Assembly (NCBI GenBank): GCA_025055265.1
Contig: JANWXL010000435.1
Span: 1-40,954 of the forward strand
Length of the DNA stretch: 40,954 nt
Direction of reading: 5' to 3'
Source of the DNA: Roseiflexus sp.
Lineage (GTDB): Bacteria > Chloroflexota > Chloroflexia > Chloroflexales > Roseiflexaceae
The notes below the pieces were generated by a model. It was given only the letters and a program-made list of their open reading frames with translations. It was not told the origin of the DNA and did not search any database. The position numbers and the translations under genes are program-made. Shown piece by piece: positions 21,988 to 31,640 of the stretch; the first letter of the stretch is position 1, and every line of letters begins with the position of its first letter.

Positions 21988-22911
21988 ATGGTTGCATATG
22001 TTGCTCAAAGGCTGGCAGGGCTGGCGTTTGTATTCTTTCTCGTGTCGATTGTTGCGTTTCTGCTGATGCACGCCACACCGGGCGGACCGTTCGACGAGCC
22101 GAATATGCCGTTACCGCCTGCTGCAAAAGAAAATATTTTGCGTAAATATGGTCTTGATCAGCCACTGCACATCCAGTACATCAGGTACATGGCGAACGCA
22201 TTGCGTGGTGATTTCGGGTACTCGTTCTCCAGCCCGACTGAAACCGTCGCCCAGGTGATCGGGCGCACCTGGCCCATCAGCATCACCCTTGGCGGCATCA
22301 CCGTCGTCGTGGCGCTGGGCAGCGGTATTCTGCTCGGTATTCTGGCGGCGATCCAGCAGAACAGCATCCTGGATTATGTGGTCACATTTATTGCCACGCT
22401 TGGGCTGACGGTGCCTAACTTTGTGATAGCGCTATGGCTGATCCTGGTTTTTGCGGTTGAGTTGCGGTGGTTGCCGCTCGGCGGGTGGGGGGAGGACTGG
22501 CGGCAGATCATTATGCCAATGATTGCGCTGGGATTGGGTCCGATGGGCATTGCTACCCGCTACACCCGCGCCAGCCTGGTTGATGTCTTCACGGCGGATT
22601 ATATTCGGACGGCGCGCGCCAAAGGGCTGGCTGAACGCATGGTTGTGATGCGCCACGCAATCAAGAATGCGCTCATTCCGATCATTACAGTGCTTGGTCC
22701 CCGCATTCCTGACCTGATCACCGGCACCATCTTCGTCGAAACCATGTTCCGTGTACCAGGGCTGGGCAAATTTTTCGTCGAAAGCGTCCTCGACCGCGAC
22801 TACCCGATGATCATGGCGCTGGTGCTGCTGATTGCCGTCCTCTGGGGACTGGTCTACCTGATCACTGATCTGCTCTATACTCTCATCGATCCGCGGGTGA
22901 AACTGACCTGA
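21988..22911 (+). CDS. ABC transporter permease (DppB-like)
   Basis: [37 protein letters not shown]..., EAA-loop-like [27 protein letters not shown]. Confidence 0.95.
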   Translation: MVAYVAQRLAGLAFVFFLVSIVAFLLMHATPGGPFDEPNMPLPPAAKENILRKYGLDQPLHIQYIRYMANALRGDFGYSFSSPTETVAQVIGRTWPISITLGGITVVVALGSGILLGILAAIQQNSILDYVVTFIATLGLTVPNFVIALWLILVFAVELRWLPLGGWGEDWRQIIMPMIALGLGPMGIATRYTRASLVDVFTADYIRTARAKGLAERMVVMRHAIKNALIPIITVLGPRIPDLITGTIFVETMFRVPGLGKFFVESVLDRDYPMIMALVLLIAVLWGLVYLITDLLYTLIDPRVKLT

Positions 22912-22930
22912 ACCGAGACACGAGCGTGCC

Positions 22931-23833
22931 ATGAGTGCAGTTATCTCGAAAGATGCCGTCACTAGTGTTGATCCCATCATTTCGCGCCCGCCCAGCAATC
23001 TCTGGCGCGATGCCGCCATCCGCTTCTCGAAGAACAAACTGGCGATGGGGGCGCTGATTGTGGTCGGGGTCCTGGTGCTCATCGGCATCTTCGCCGACGT
23101 TCTCGCGCCGCAACCGAACTTTGCCCGCCCCATCGACGCACGCAAGTTCCCTGGCGAGGCAGGGTACATCCTGGGCACCGACGATGTCGGGCGCGATATG
23201 CTGAAGCGCCTGATCCACGGCGTGCGCACGTCGCTGATCGTCGGCATCTCGGTGCAGGCGATCGCCCTGGTCATTGGTGCGACTCTGGGGCTGTGCGCGG
23301 GTTTTCTGGGGGGATGGGTCGATTTCTTTGTGATGCGCACCGTTGAACTGTTCACTGCCATCCCGCAGTTGTTGTTCGCTTTGTTTCTGATCTCAATCTT
23401 CGGCGGCGGCCTGTTCAACGTCATTATCGCCATTGCTTTGATCGGATGGGTCGATATCTGCCGCCTCACCCGCGCCCAACTCTTTTCACTGCGCGAAAAA
23501 GAGTTCATCGAAGCTGCGCGCGCCCTGGGCATCCCGCCCTTCCAGATCGCCTGGCGCCACCTGTTGCCGAATGCGCTCACTCCCCTGATCATCGCTGTCA
23601 CCCTCGGCATTCCCACTGCCATCTTCACCGAAGCCGGTCTTAGTTTCCTGGGACTCGGCATCAATGAGCCGACTGCCAGCCTTGGCAAAATGGTCGGCGC
23701 TTCGTTCGCCTATATCCGCGTCTACTGGCATATGGGATTGCTTCCCACCCTCATGATTGCCCTGATCATGCTCAGTTTCTCGTTCGTCGGCGACGGCCTG
23801 CGCGACGCCCTTGATCCGCGGTTGAGAAAGTAG
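22931..23833 (+). CDS. ABC transporter permease (DppC-like)
   Basis: ILGTDDVGRDMLKRLIHGVRTSLIVGI, EFIEAARALGIPPFQIAWRHLLPNALTPLI. Confidence 0.95.
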   Translation: MSAVISKDAVTSVDPIISRPPSNLWRDAAIRFSKNKLAMGALIVVGVLVLIGIFADVLAPQPNFARPIDARKFPGEAGYILGTDDVGRDMLKRLIHGVRTSLIVGISVQAIALVIGATLGLCAGFLGGWVDFFVMRTVELFTAIPQLLFALFLISIFGGGLFNVIIAIALIGWVDICRLTRAQLFSLREKEFIEAARALGIPPFQIAWRHLLPNALTPLIIAVTLGIPTAIFTEAGLSFLGLGINEPTASLGKMVGASFAYIRVYWHMGLLPTLMIALIMLSFSFVGDGLRDALDPRLRK

Positions 23834-24290
23834 ATGAGAGGCGCGAGGCGCGAGGCGAGGGGTGAGAGGCGCGAGGCGCGAGGCGAGGGGCAAGAGGCGA
23901 GGGGTGAGAGGCGCGAGGCGCGAGGCGCGAGGCACGAGGTGAGAGGCGCGAGGCACGAGGTGAGAGGCGAGGGGTGAGAGGCGCGAGGTGAGAGGCGCGA
24001 GGCGCGAGGTGTGCGGGAGCGGTTCCGGGCATCGCTGTGCCTTTGTGCCTCTGGGTGAGAAATCAGAGGCGCGAGGCGCGAGGCGCAAGGCGAGGGGTGA
24101 GAGGCGCGAGGCGAGAGACGCAAGGCGTGAGGCAGGGGGCACGAGACGCGAGGCGAGAGACGCAAGGCGAGGGGTGAGAGGCGCGAGGCGCGAGGCGCGA
24201 GGTGTGCGGGAGCGGTTCCGGGTATCGCTGTGCCTTTGTGCCTCTGGGTGAGGAATTAGAGGCGCAAGGCACGAGGCGCGAGAGTAGCAC
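23834..24290. repeat. Degenerate 'gaggcgcgag' low-complexity repeat with two ~50-bp embedded copies
   Basis: gtgtgcgggagcggttccggg(c/t)atcgctgtgcctttgtgcctctgggtgag at 24008 and 24201 (193 bp apart). Confidence 0.95.
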
Positions 24291-24629
24291 GCGGGAAGGT
24301 TGGAGGCGGGAACGTTTCGTGTTGAACGTTGAACGTTGGAAGGTGCGAAGGCGGAAGATGGAAAGATCCTCCTAAATTTTGGCTTCTGATTCCGGGTTCT
24401 TGGTTCTCAGTTCTCGGTTCTCGTACCCCCTAACCCCATCAGTTCTCGGTTCTCAACCATTTGTACATATTCCTTCCGCTCTTCCCGCGATTACGCCCGT
24501 TGCATATTTCTTCATACTGAGGTAACATCTTATATAGTTCTCGAGGTTGCGATGCAACATATACTCCGCACCCTTTTTTGCGTCCGCGACCTGCCGGAAC
24601 ACAGGCGTTTTCGACAAGGGGGAAACATT

Positions 24630-27299
24630 ATGTCCAAGAAATGGGTCTACCTCTTCACCGAAGGTAATGCGTCGATGCGCGATCTCCTCGGTGGCAAAGG
24701 CGCTGGTGTGGCTGAGATGACCCGCACTGGCGTCCCCGTTCCTCCCGGCTTTACCATCACCACCGAAGCGTGCAACGAATACTACGCCAGAGGCAGGCAG
24801 TTCCCCGAGGGGTTATGGGAGCAGACCCTCGAAGCGCTGAAAGTGATCGAAGATCAGGTCGGCAAGAAGTTCGGTGACCCAAACAATCCGCTACTCGTGT
24901 CGGTTCGCTCCGGTGCGCGCGAGTCGATGCCCGGCATGATGGATACTGTCCTCAACCTTGGTCTCAACAAAGAAACGCTCGAAGGGCTCACCCGACTGAC
25001 CAACAACCCGCGCTTCGCTGCTGACGCCTATCGTAGGTTCGTCCAACTGTTTGGAAAGATCGTCCTTGGCGTCGATGGCGAGAAGTTCGAGCACGTGATG
25101 AATGAGGCGAAGGGTAAGGATCGCCAGGATACCGATCTGACCGCCGAAGAACTGATGCAGATCGCCGAAACCTTCAAGGCGATTATCAAGGAGGATACGG
25201 GGGTTGATTTCCCCGAAGATCCATACGAGCAGTTGCGCATGGCCATCACTGCCGTGTTCAACTCCTGGATGGGCCGTCGCGCTGTTGATTACCGCCGCGT
25301 CTATAAAATCCCCGACACGCTTGGCACCGGCGTCAACGTGCAGATGATGGTCTTCGGCAACATGGGGAACGATAGCGCAACTGGCGTCGCCTTCACCCGC
25401 AACCCGGCAACCGGCGCCGACGAACTGTACGGCGAGTACCTGGTGAACGCGCAGGGCGAAGATGTCGTCGCTGGCATTCGCACGCCGAAGCCGCTCAGCA
25501 AACTGCGCGAGGAGATGCCTGAGGTCTACCAGCAGTTCTCCGAAATCGCCAAGATGCTCGAGCGGCATTACAAGGACATGCAGGACGTCGAGTTCACCAT
25601 CGAGCGCGGCAAGCTCTGGATGCTCCAGACGCGCAACGGCAAGCGCACCGGCATGGCGGCGGTGAAGATCGCCGTCGATATGGTCAACGAAGGGCTGATT
25701 GACAGGCGCACCGCATTGCGCCGCGTCCAGCCGGAAATGCTCAATCAATTCCTCTTCCCGATCGTCAACCCCGATGCCGCCGAGCATGCCACGAAGCTGG
25801 CGCGCGGTCTGGCCGCCGGTCCCGGCGCTGCCCAGGGTCGTATCGTTCTCGACCCCGACGAAGCAGCGGCTCGCTCCGAGCGAGGTGAGCACGTCATTCT
25901 GGTGCGCACCGAGACGGCGCCGGAAGATTTTCACGGCATGGTTGCGTCACAGGCAATTCTGACAGCGCGCGGCGGCCTGACCAGCCACGCGGCGGTCGTG
26001 GCGCGTCAGCTTGGCAAGTGCTGCGTCTGTGGCTGTGGTGATCTGGAAATCGACTATAAGGCTGGCACAGTACACGTTCATGGCGCCAATATCACTCTGA
26101 AGGACGGCGACTGGATCACGGTCGATGGTCACTCCGGCTGGGTCTATGCTGGTCAGGTCGAGACGCAGGAAGCCGAGGTCATTCAGGTGATTCGCGGCCA
26201 GATGAAGCCGGAGGACTCGAAGCTCTACGGCTACTTCACCACATTCCTGAGCTGGGCGGATGAAGCGCGCCGTCTGGGAGTGCGCGCCAATGCCGACACG
26301 CCGACCGATGCGCGGATGGCGCGGCTCTTCGGCGCTGAAGGCATTGGTCTGTGCCGTACAGAGCACATGTTCTTCGAAGGCGACCGCATCGACGCCGTGC
26401 GTGAGATGATCGTGGCGGACACACCCGAGGAACGGCGCAAGGCGCTGGCAAAGATCGAGCCGCTCCAGCAAGGAGACTTCGAAGCTATCTTCGAGGTTAT
26501 GGATGGATTGCCGGTGACCATCCGCACGCTCGATCCGCCGCTCCACGAATTCTTGCCGCACGGCGACCGCGAGATTGAGGAACTGGCGCACAAGATGGGC
26601 ATCGATCCCGCACATCTCAAAGCCAAGGTCGAAGGTCTGCGCGAGGCGAACCCAATGCTCGGCTTCCGCGGTTGCCGCCTGGGCATCGAATACCCGGAAA
26701 TCACCGAGATGCAGGCGCGCGCTATCTTCCACGCCGCAGCCAACTGCCAGGCGCGCGGCATCAAGGTGCATCCCGAAATCATGATCCCGCTTGTCGGCGA
26801 TGTAAGCGAACTGCGGATGCAGGGCGACATCGTGCGCCGTGTCGCCGAGGGGGTCATGGCGGAAACTGGGCAGAAGATTGACTACCTGCTCGGCACCATG
26901 ATCGAAGTGCCGCGCGCTGCACTGACTGCTGACAGGATTGCGACCATCGCTGAGTTCTTCTCCTTCGGCACGAATGACCTGACGCAGATGACGTTCGGCA
27001 TGAGCCGTGACGATGCTGGTCGATTCCTCCCGCTCTATGTCGAGCGCAAATTGCTGAAGGACGACCCGTTCGAGGTGCTGGATCAGGAGGGTGTCGGGCA
27101 ATTGGTGCGGATGGGCGTCGAGCGCGGGCGCAGCACCCGCCCCAATCTGAAGACCGGCATCTGCGGCGAGCACGGCGGTGAGCCGGAGAGCGTGAAGTTC
27201 TGCCACCGCGTCGGGCTGGACTATGTGTCGTGCAGTCCGTACCGCGTCCCCATCGCCCGACTCGCCGCGGCGCAGGCGGTGCTGGAGGAGCAGAAATAA
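24630..27299 (+). CDS. ppdK: Pyruvate, phosphate dikinase
   Basis: KWVYLFTEGNASMRDLLGGKGAGVAEMTRTGVPVPPGFTITTEAC; LTARGGLTSHAAVVARQLGKCCVCG active-site His; FSFGTNDLTQMTFGMSRDDAG. Confidence 0.97.
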   Translation: MSKKWVYLFTEGNASMRDLLGGKGAGVAEMTRTGVPVPPGFTITTEACNEYYARGRQFPEGLWEQTLEALKVIEDQVGKKFGDPNNPLLVSVRSGARESMPGMMDTVLNLGLNKETLEGLTRLTNNPRFAADAYRRFVQLFGKIVLGVDGEKFEHVMNEAKGKDRQDTDLTAEELMQIAETFKAIIKEDTGVDFPEDPYEQLRMAITAVFNSWMGRRAVDYRRVYKIPDTLGTGVNVQMMVFGNMGNDSATGVAFTRNPATGADELYGEYLVNAQGEDVVAGIRTPKPLSKLREEMPEVYQQFSEIAKMLERHYKDMQDVEFTIERGKLWMLQTRNGKRTGMAAVKIAVDMVNEGLIDRRTALRRVQPEMLNQFLFPIVNPDAAEHATKLARGLAAGPGAAQGRIVLDPDEAAARSERGEHVILVRTETAPEDFHGMVASQAILTARGGLTSHAAVVARQLGKCCVCGCGDLEIDYKAGTVHVHGANITLKDGDWITVDGHSGWVYAGQVETQEAEVIQVIRGQMKPEDSKLYGYFTTFLSWADEARRLGVRANADTPTDARMARLFGAEGIGLCRTEHMFFEGDRIDAVREMIVADTPEERRKALAKIEPLQQGDFEAIFEVMDGLPVTIRTLDPPLHEFLPHGDREIEELAHKMGIDPAHLKAKVEGLREANPMLGFRGCRLGIEYPEITEMQARAIFHAAANCQARGIKVHPEIMIPLVGDVSELRMQGDIVRRVAEGVMAETGQKIDYLLGTMIEVPRAALTADRIATIAEFFSFGTNDLTQMTFGMSRDDAGRFLPLYVERKLLKDDPFEVLDQEGVGQLVRMGVERGRSTRPNLKTGICGEHGGEPESVKFCHRVGLDYVSCSPYRVPIARLAAAQAVLEEQK

Positions 27300-27313
27300 C
27301 CGTCAATCCCGTG

Positions 27314-27342
27314 GTAGAGACGTTGCATCGCAACGTCTCTAC
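27314..27342. terminator. Perfect hairpin between convergent ppdK and GT4 gene
   Basis: GTAGAGACGTTGC-ATC-GCAACGTCTCTAC; GT4 stop codon (27339-27341) lies in the right arm. Confidence 0.8.
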
Positions 27343-28586
27343 AATCCATACACGCCCGCAAATTGGAACGCCGTAACCGCGCGGGTATCGCGCTGCGCCT
27401 CGCGCCATTCCTCACGTGCCCGCCGGTAGACATCCAGCGTTGAGTGCGCGATGGCGCGCCAGTTGTAGCGGGTGCAAACCTCGTGGAATGCATTTGCTGC
27501 ACGCTGCCGTGACCAGTCGGGATGCGCCAGCGTATGCCGGATGCCCCAGGCAAGCGAGTCCACATTGTTGGGGTAGACCGTCAGCCCCGTTTCGTGCAGT
27601 TTCACCACCTCAGCAAGCCCGCCGGTATGAGACACGACCACCGGGCATTTCGCCGCCATCGCTTCCAGCGCCACAATGCCGAATGGCTCATAGAGCGACG
27701 GAAATACCGCAGCGTCCGCCGCGTGGTACAATCGGTCGCGATCCTCATCGCTGATGCGACCGGTGAAGAGAATGAAATCCGTCAGACCCGCAGCGTGTGT
27801 ACGTTCACGCAGCGCATCGAGATAGCCGCCAGCGCCGGCGATCACCAGCCGCGCCTGCGGGAACTGCGTCAGCACCTGCGACCAGGCATCGATCAGGACG
27901 TGTAATCCCTTTTCGTACACAATCCGCCCGACCGAAAACACCAGCGGCTGATCATCACGCGCGAAGCGGCGACGAAAAGCCAGCCGATCCTCATCGTTTT
28001 CAAACGGGGACGGCCTGACCACCACGCCATTCGGAACGACATCGATCTTCTCACGCGCCACATCAAAAGCAGCGTGTATTTCGTGCGCCATGAAGTGCGA
28101 ACAGGCAATCACCCGGATCGACTCGCTCGTCAATAACCGCTCCAGACGATCAATCTGAACCGAGAGGTCGGTCGTCAGATGCCCCTGTTGCCGCCCGCGT
28201 TCCGTCGCGTGGATCGTCGCCAGCAGCGGCAGGTGGCAGAAACGCTTGAGCGTCATGCCCGCCGGGGCAACCAGCCAGTCGTGTGCGTGGATCAGATCGA
28301 ATCCGCCGACTCGACGGTGCAGATCGAGCGCGGCATTCCGCAGCGCAACATTCAGTTCCTGCGTGAGCGGGAAGAATGTGCGATCAGCAATTGGCGGAAC
28401 AGCCACCCGGTGCACGTGAACGCCTTGAGCGGTAAGTTCATAGCTGTCACCGTGGTGGAGATTTGGAGTGACAATATGAACCTCAACGCCGGTCTGCGCC
28501 AGCGCATCGGTCAGATCAGTCACGTGGCGCCCCAGGCCCCCAATCAGGTGCGGCGGGTACTCCCAGGACAACATCAAAATCCGCAT
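27339..28586 (-). CDS. Glycosyltransferase family 4
   Basis: MRILMLSWEYPPHLIGGLGRHVTDL, FSVGRIVYEKGLHVLIDAW, VFPSLYEPFGIVALEAMAAKCPVVVSHTGGLAEVV; start trimmed. Confidence 0.92.
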   Translation of the reverse strand: MRILMLSWEYPPHLIGGLGRHVTDLTDALAQTGVEVHIVTPNLHHGDSYELTAQGVHVHRVAVPPIADRTFFPLTQELNVALRNAALDLHRRVGGFDLIHAHDWLVAPAGMTLKRFCHLPLLATIHATERGRQQGHLTTDLSVQIDRLERLLTSESIRVIACSHFMAHEIHAAFDVAREKIDVVPNGVVVRPSPFENDEDRLAFRRRFARDDQPLVFSVGRIVYEKGLHVLIDAWSQVLTQFPQARLVIAGAGGYLDALRERTHAAGLTDFILFTGRISDEDRDRLYHAADAAVFPSLYEPFGIVALEAMAAKCPVVVSHTGGLAEVVKLHETGLTVYPNNVDSLAWGIRHTLAHPDWSRQRAANAFHEVCTRYNWRAIAHSTLDVYRRAREEWREAQRDTRAVTAFQFAGVYGL

Positions 28587-28753
28587 AGACCCTCGACAAA
28601 GAAACCCGGCTGCTGTTTTGCAGCACGCGATAACACACAGTCTGGTGCGCGTCATCACGCGATACAAACAACAGCCGGGACGATCATCGCACCAAGGCGA
28701 ACTTGTATTATTAAGGATTATAGCATAACCGGTTTAGGATGTCACTTTCAAAC

Positions 28754-28796
28754 AAATGACAATATGAGGATAGGAGTCTTATATAATTTGTCATTT
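28754..28796. promoter_or_regulatory. Inverted repeat around a TATAAT box upstream of phnD (candidate operator/promoter)
   Basis: AAATGACAA (28754-28762) and TTGTCATTT (28788-28796), TATAAT at 28782-28787. Confidence 0.5.
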
Positions 28797-28874
28797 TTTG
28801 CGGCGCCTTTACTCGTGCTTAGTCAGGCGTTCACATGGACATCATCGTTTCATAATCCGCGTTGCTTAGACTGC

Positions 28875-28911
28875 TGCAGACGATGCACTGGCATCGTCGA
28901 AGACGTCTGCA
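28875..28911 (+). promoter_or_regulatory. Slip-pairing hairpin directly upstream of the phnD Shine-Dalgarno
   Basis: TGCAGACGATGC-ACTG-GCATCGTC-GAAGA-CGTCTGCA followed by AGGAGG and ATG 28927. Confidence 0.6.
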
Positions 28912-28926
28912 AGGAGGGGTTCACTT

Positions 28927-30000
28927 ATGAGGTCTTTTCGACTTCTACTGGTCATTACTGCACTGGCGCTGATAGCAGCGGCGTGCGGCGGCGGCAGCGG
29001 AACCACCGGCGGCGGAACCACTGGCGGCGGCGCTGCTACAAATCCGAATTCGCCCATCATCATCGTATGGCTGCCCAACGAGTCGGGCGCCGAGCTCAAG
29101 GATGCTCGTGATGCCATCGGCGCCGTCGTTGGCGAAACGCTAGGTCGACCGGTTGAACATCGGACCACCACAGACTATCTGATTGCAGTCGAAGCGCTGG
29201 CAAATAACACTGCTCATCTTGGCTTCTTCGGCGCTGAAGCATACGTGCAGGCGCGCGACAAGAATCCGAAGGTGGTGCCATTGGTGATCCCCAGCGGCGC
29301 CGATGGCCGCAAGGAGACCGCCGTCTACTACAGCTGGCTGGCGGTTGCGCGCGGGCAGGAAGGGAACTACCAGGAGAACGGCGTTTTCAAGATTGATAAC
29401 ATTCAGGGAAAGCGTTTCTCCTTCGTCTCCGCTCAGTCTACGTCCGGCTTCCGCGTACCGGCTGCGAATATCGTGAAGTACTTCAGTCAGCAAGAAAAGT
29501 GGAAGAACCTTACCACTGACGAGTTGATTGAAGGCGGTCCGAACAAATTCTTTAGCGAGGTGCAGTTCGGCGGCTCGCATCAAGGCGCAGCAGTCAATCT
29601 GCTGTCGGGCAAAGCGGATGTGGCTTCGTTCTGTGATGCCTGTGTCAGCAACTATGTCAAACTGGTCGAAGGTCAGGAGAATCAGCCCGGCGCCGTCTAT
29701 CGCGTATTGGACAATGCTGCTGAACCGTTTGACAAGTTCCCTGGCGCTGAGTTCGTCATCATCTCGTCGACTCCGGTGATCAACGCTCCCTTTGTGGCAA
29801 ATAGCAACATGCTCAGCGCCGACGAGATTAAGCGCCTGCAGGACAAGCTGACCTCGGACGAAGTTGCGAACAATCCGCGCATCTTCGCAACCAAGGCGGA
29901 GATCGACGCGGGCTTCAAGCCGCTCTTCCGCAAGACGAAGGATGAGCGCTTCCTGGTAGTCGAGGACTCGTTCTTCGATCCTATCCGGGCGTTGCGCTGA
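28927..30000 (+). CDS. phnD: Phosphonate/phosphate ABC transporter substrate-binding lipoprotein
   Basis: LIAAACGGGSG lipobox-like; HRTTTDYLIAVEALANNTAHLGFFGAEAYVQARDKNP; position ahead of phnC. Confidence 0.92.
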   Translation: MRSFRLLLVITALALIAAACGGGSGTTGGGTTGGGAATNPNSPIIIVWLPNESGAELKDARDAIGAVVGETLGRPVEHRTTTDYLIAVEALANNTAHLGFFGAEAYVQARDKNPKVVPLVIPSGADGRKETAVYYSWLAVARGQEGNYQENGVFKIDNIQGKRFSFVSAQSTSGFRVPAANIVKYFSQQEKWKNLTTDELIEGGPNKFFSEVQFGGSHQGAAVNLLSGKADVASFCDACVSNYVKLVEGQENQPGAVYRVLDNAAEPFDKFPGAEFVIISSTPVINAPFVANSNMLSADEIKRLQDKLTSDEVANNPRIFATKAEIDAGFKPLFRKTKDERFLVVEDSFFDPIRALR

Positions 30001-30019
30001 TCAGACATTAGACGGCGGC

Positions 30020-30051
30020 ATTGGTTCTGATACTTATGTATCAGAACTAAT
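30020..30051. terminator. Hairpin between phnD and phnC
   Basis: GTTCTGATAC-TTAT-GTATCAGAAC perfect 10-bp stem. Confidence 0.75.
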
Positions 30052-30076
30052 GTTATTATCAACATAGAGAGGGCGC

Positions 30077-30862
30077 ATGAGCCTGCTAGAGATTGAGAAT
30101 GTCTCCAAACGCTACGGATCTGAGACACTGGCGCTCAATTCGGTCGCCTTCTCGGTGGAAGCCGGAGAATTTGTGGCGATCATTGGTCCGTCCGGCGCCG
30201 GGAAATCGACGCTCCTCCGCTGCATCAACCGGCTGATTGACGTCAGCAGCGGCGATATTCGCTTTGACGGCGTCAGCGTGCCGAAATTGCGCGGCGCAGC
30301 GCTGCGCCGCCACCGCACCCAAATCGGGATGATCTTTCAGCACTACAATCTTGTTAATCGCCTGAGCGTCATCGAAAACGTACTGCACGGTCGGCTCGGC
30401 TACAAGAATACGTTGCAAGGGATCCTTGGTCTGTACACCGAGTACGAAAAGCGCGAAGCGGTGCGCATTCTCGAAACGCTTGGACTGAGCGAACAGATGT
30501 ACAAACGCTGCGATCAGCTCAGCGGCGGGCAAAAGCAGCGGGTCGGCATTGCGCGCGCGCTGGTGCAGCAGCCAAAGATGCTGCTGTGCGATGAACCGAT
30601 CGCCTCGCTCGATCCAAGTTCGGCGAAGGTGATTATGGATACGCTGCGCGACATTAATCAGACGATGGGCATTACCTTGCTGGTCAACCTGCATCAGGTC
30701 GATGTTGCGCTGCACTACGCCGAGCGGATTATTGGCATCAACCGCGGGCAGGTGATTTACGACGGACCGCCGCAGGCGTTGAATAACGAGCAGATCTACC
30801 AGATTTATGGCTCAGAAGCCGGTGAGCTCATCCTCGATCTGAAGGAGCGGTATGCAGCCTGA
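30077..30862 (+). CDS. phnC: Phosphonate ABC transporter ATP-binding protein
   Basis: IGPSGAGKSTLLRCINRLIDVSSGDI, LSGGQKQRVGIARALVQQPKMLLCDEPIASLDP, LVNLHQVDVALHYAERIIGI. Confidence 0.96.
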   Translation: MSLLEIENVSKRYGSETLALNSVAFSVEAGEFVAIIGPSGAGKSTLLRCINRLIDVSSGDIRFDGVSVPKLRGAALRRHRTQIGMIFQHYNLVNRLSVIENVLHGRLGYKNTLQGILGLYTEYEKREAVRILETLGLSEQMYKRCDQLSGGQKQRVGIARALVQQPKMLLCDEPIASLDPSSAKVIMDTLRDINQTMGITLLVNLHQVDVALHYAERIIGINRGQVIYDGPPQALNNEQIYQIYGSEAGELILDLKERYAA

Positions 30863-31640
30863 AGCCTTTTTCCTCCGACGGCGCGTGCAATCGGCGATCT
30901 TTTTTGCAGCGATCCTCGGATTGACCTACGGCAGCATCCTGCTCACGCAGTTCGATGTCATTCAGGGACTGCAGGCGGTTCCGCGCGCATTCGCCTGGGG
31001 CATCGTCAACTTTGTTCCCGATGAGCGCGCGTGGACGCGCCTGCCGCGCATCCTGGAGAAACTGCAAGAAACCGTGCTCATGGCGATCGCTTCGTCGAGC
31101 GTGGCGTCGGTGTTTGGGCTTGGGCTGGCGCTGCTCGGCGCCAACACAACGCGCCCGCATCCCTGGTTCAGCCTGCCAGCGCGTATGCTCGCCAGCATCT
31201 TCCGCAATATTGATGTGTCGGTCTGGGCGCTGATTCTGCTCTTCTCGTTCGGGCAGAGCGGTTTCACCGGTTTCTTTGCCCTGTTCTTTGTTACGCTCGG
31301 CTTTATCACGCGCGTAATGGTCGAGACAATTGACGAGGTGAGCACCGACTCGGTAGAGGCGCTGCGAGCGACGGGGGCAAGTTATGGCGCGATCATCAGT
31401 CAGAGCGTCATCCCTGCCTGCCTGCCGCAACTGATCAGTTGGGTGCTCTATATGATCGAAACCAACATCCGCAGTGCAACGCTGGTGGGCATTCTCACCG
31501 GAACTGGCATTGGCTTTCTGTTCGATCTCTACTTCAAGAACTTCAACTACGGCGCGGCGAGTCTGGTGGTGCTGGCGACTGTTGTAGCCGTTCTGCTGAT
31601 TGAAGCCGTATCGAACGCTATTCGAAGGACGATCCTCTGA
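30852..31640 (+). CDS. phnE: Phosphonate ABC transporter permease
   Basis: RNIDVSVWALILLFSFGQSGFTGFFAL, EALRATGASYGAIISQSVIPACLPQLISWVLYMIETNIRSATLVGI. Confidence 0.95.
   Translation: MQPEAFFLRRRVQSAIFFAAILGLTYGSILLTQFDVIQGLQAVPRAFAWGIVNFVPDERAWTRLPRILEKLQETVLMAIASSSVASVFGLGLALLGANTTRPHPWFSLPARMLASIFRNIDVSVWALILLFSFGQSGFTGFFALFFVTLGFITRVMVETIDEVSTDSVEALRATGASYGAIISQSVIPACLPQLISWVLYMIETNIRSATLVGILTGTGIGFLFDLYFKNFNYGAASLVVLATVVAVLLIEAVSNAIRRTIL

Noticed and set aside
23486-24165. Proline/serine/arginine-rich ORFs (SRLAPRASRLSP...)
   Set aside because: Translations of the low-complexity gaggcgcgag repeat; frames stay open because of composition.
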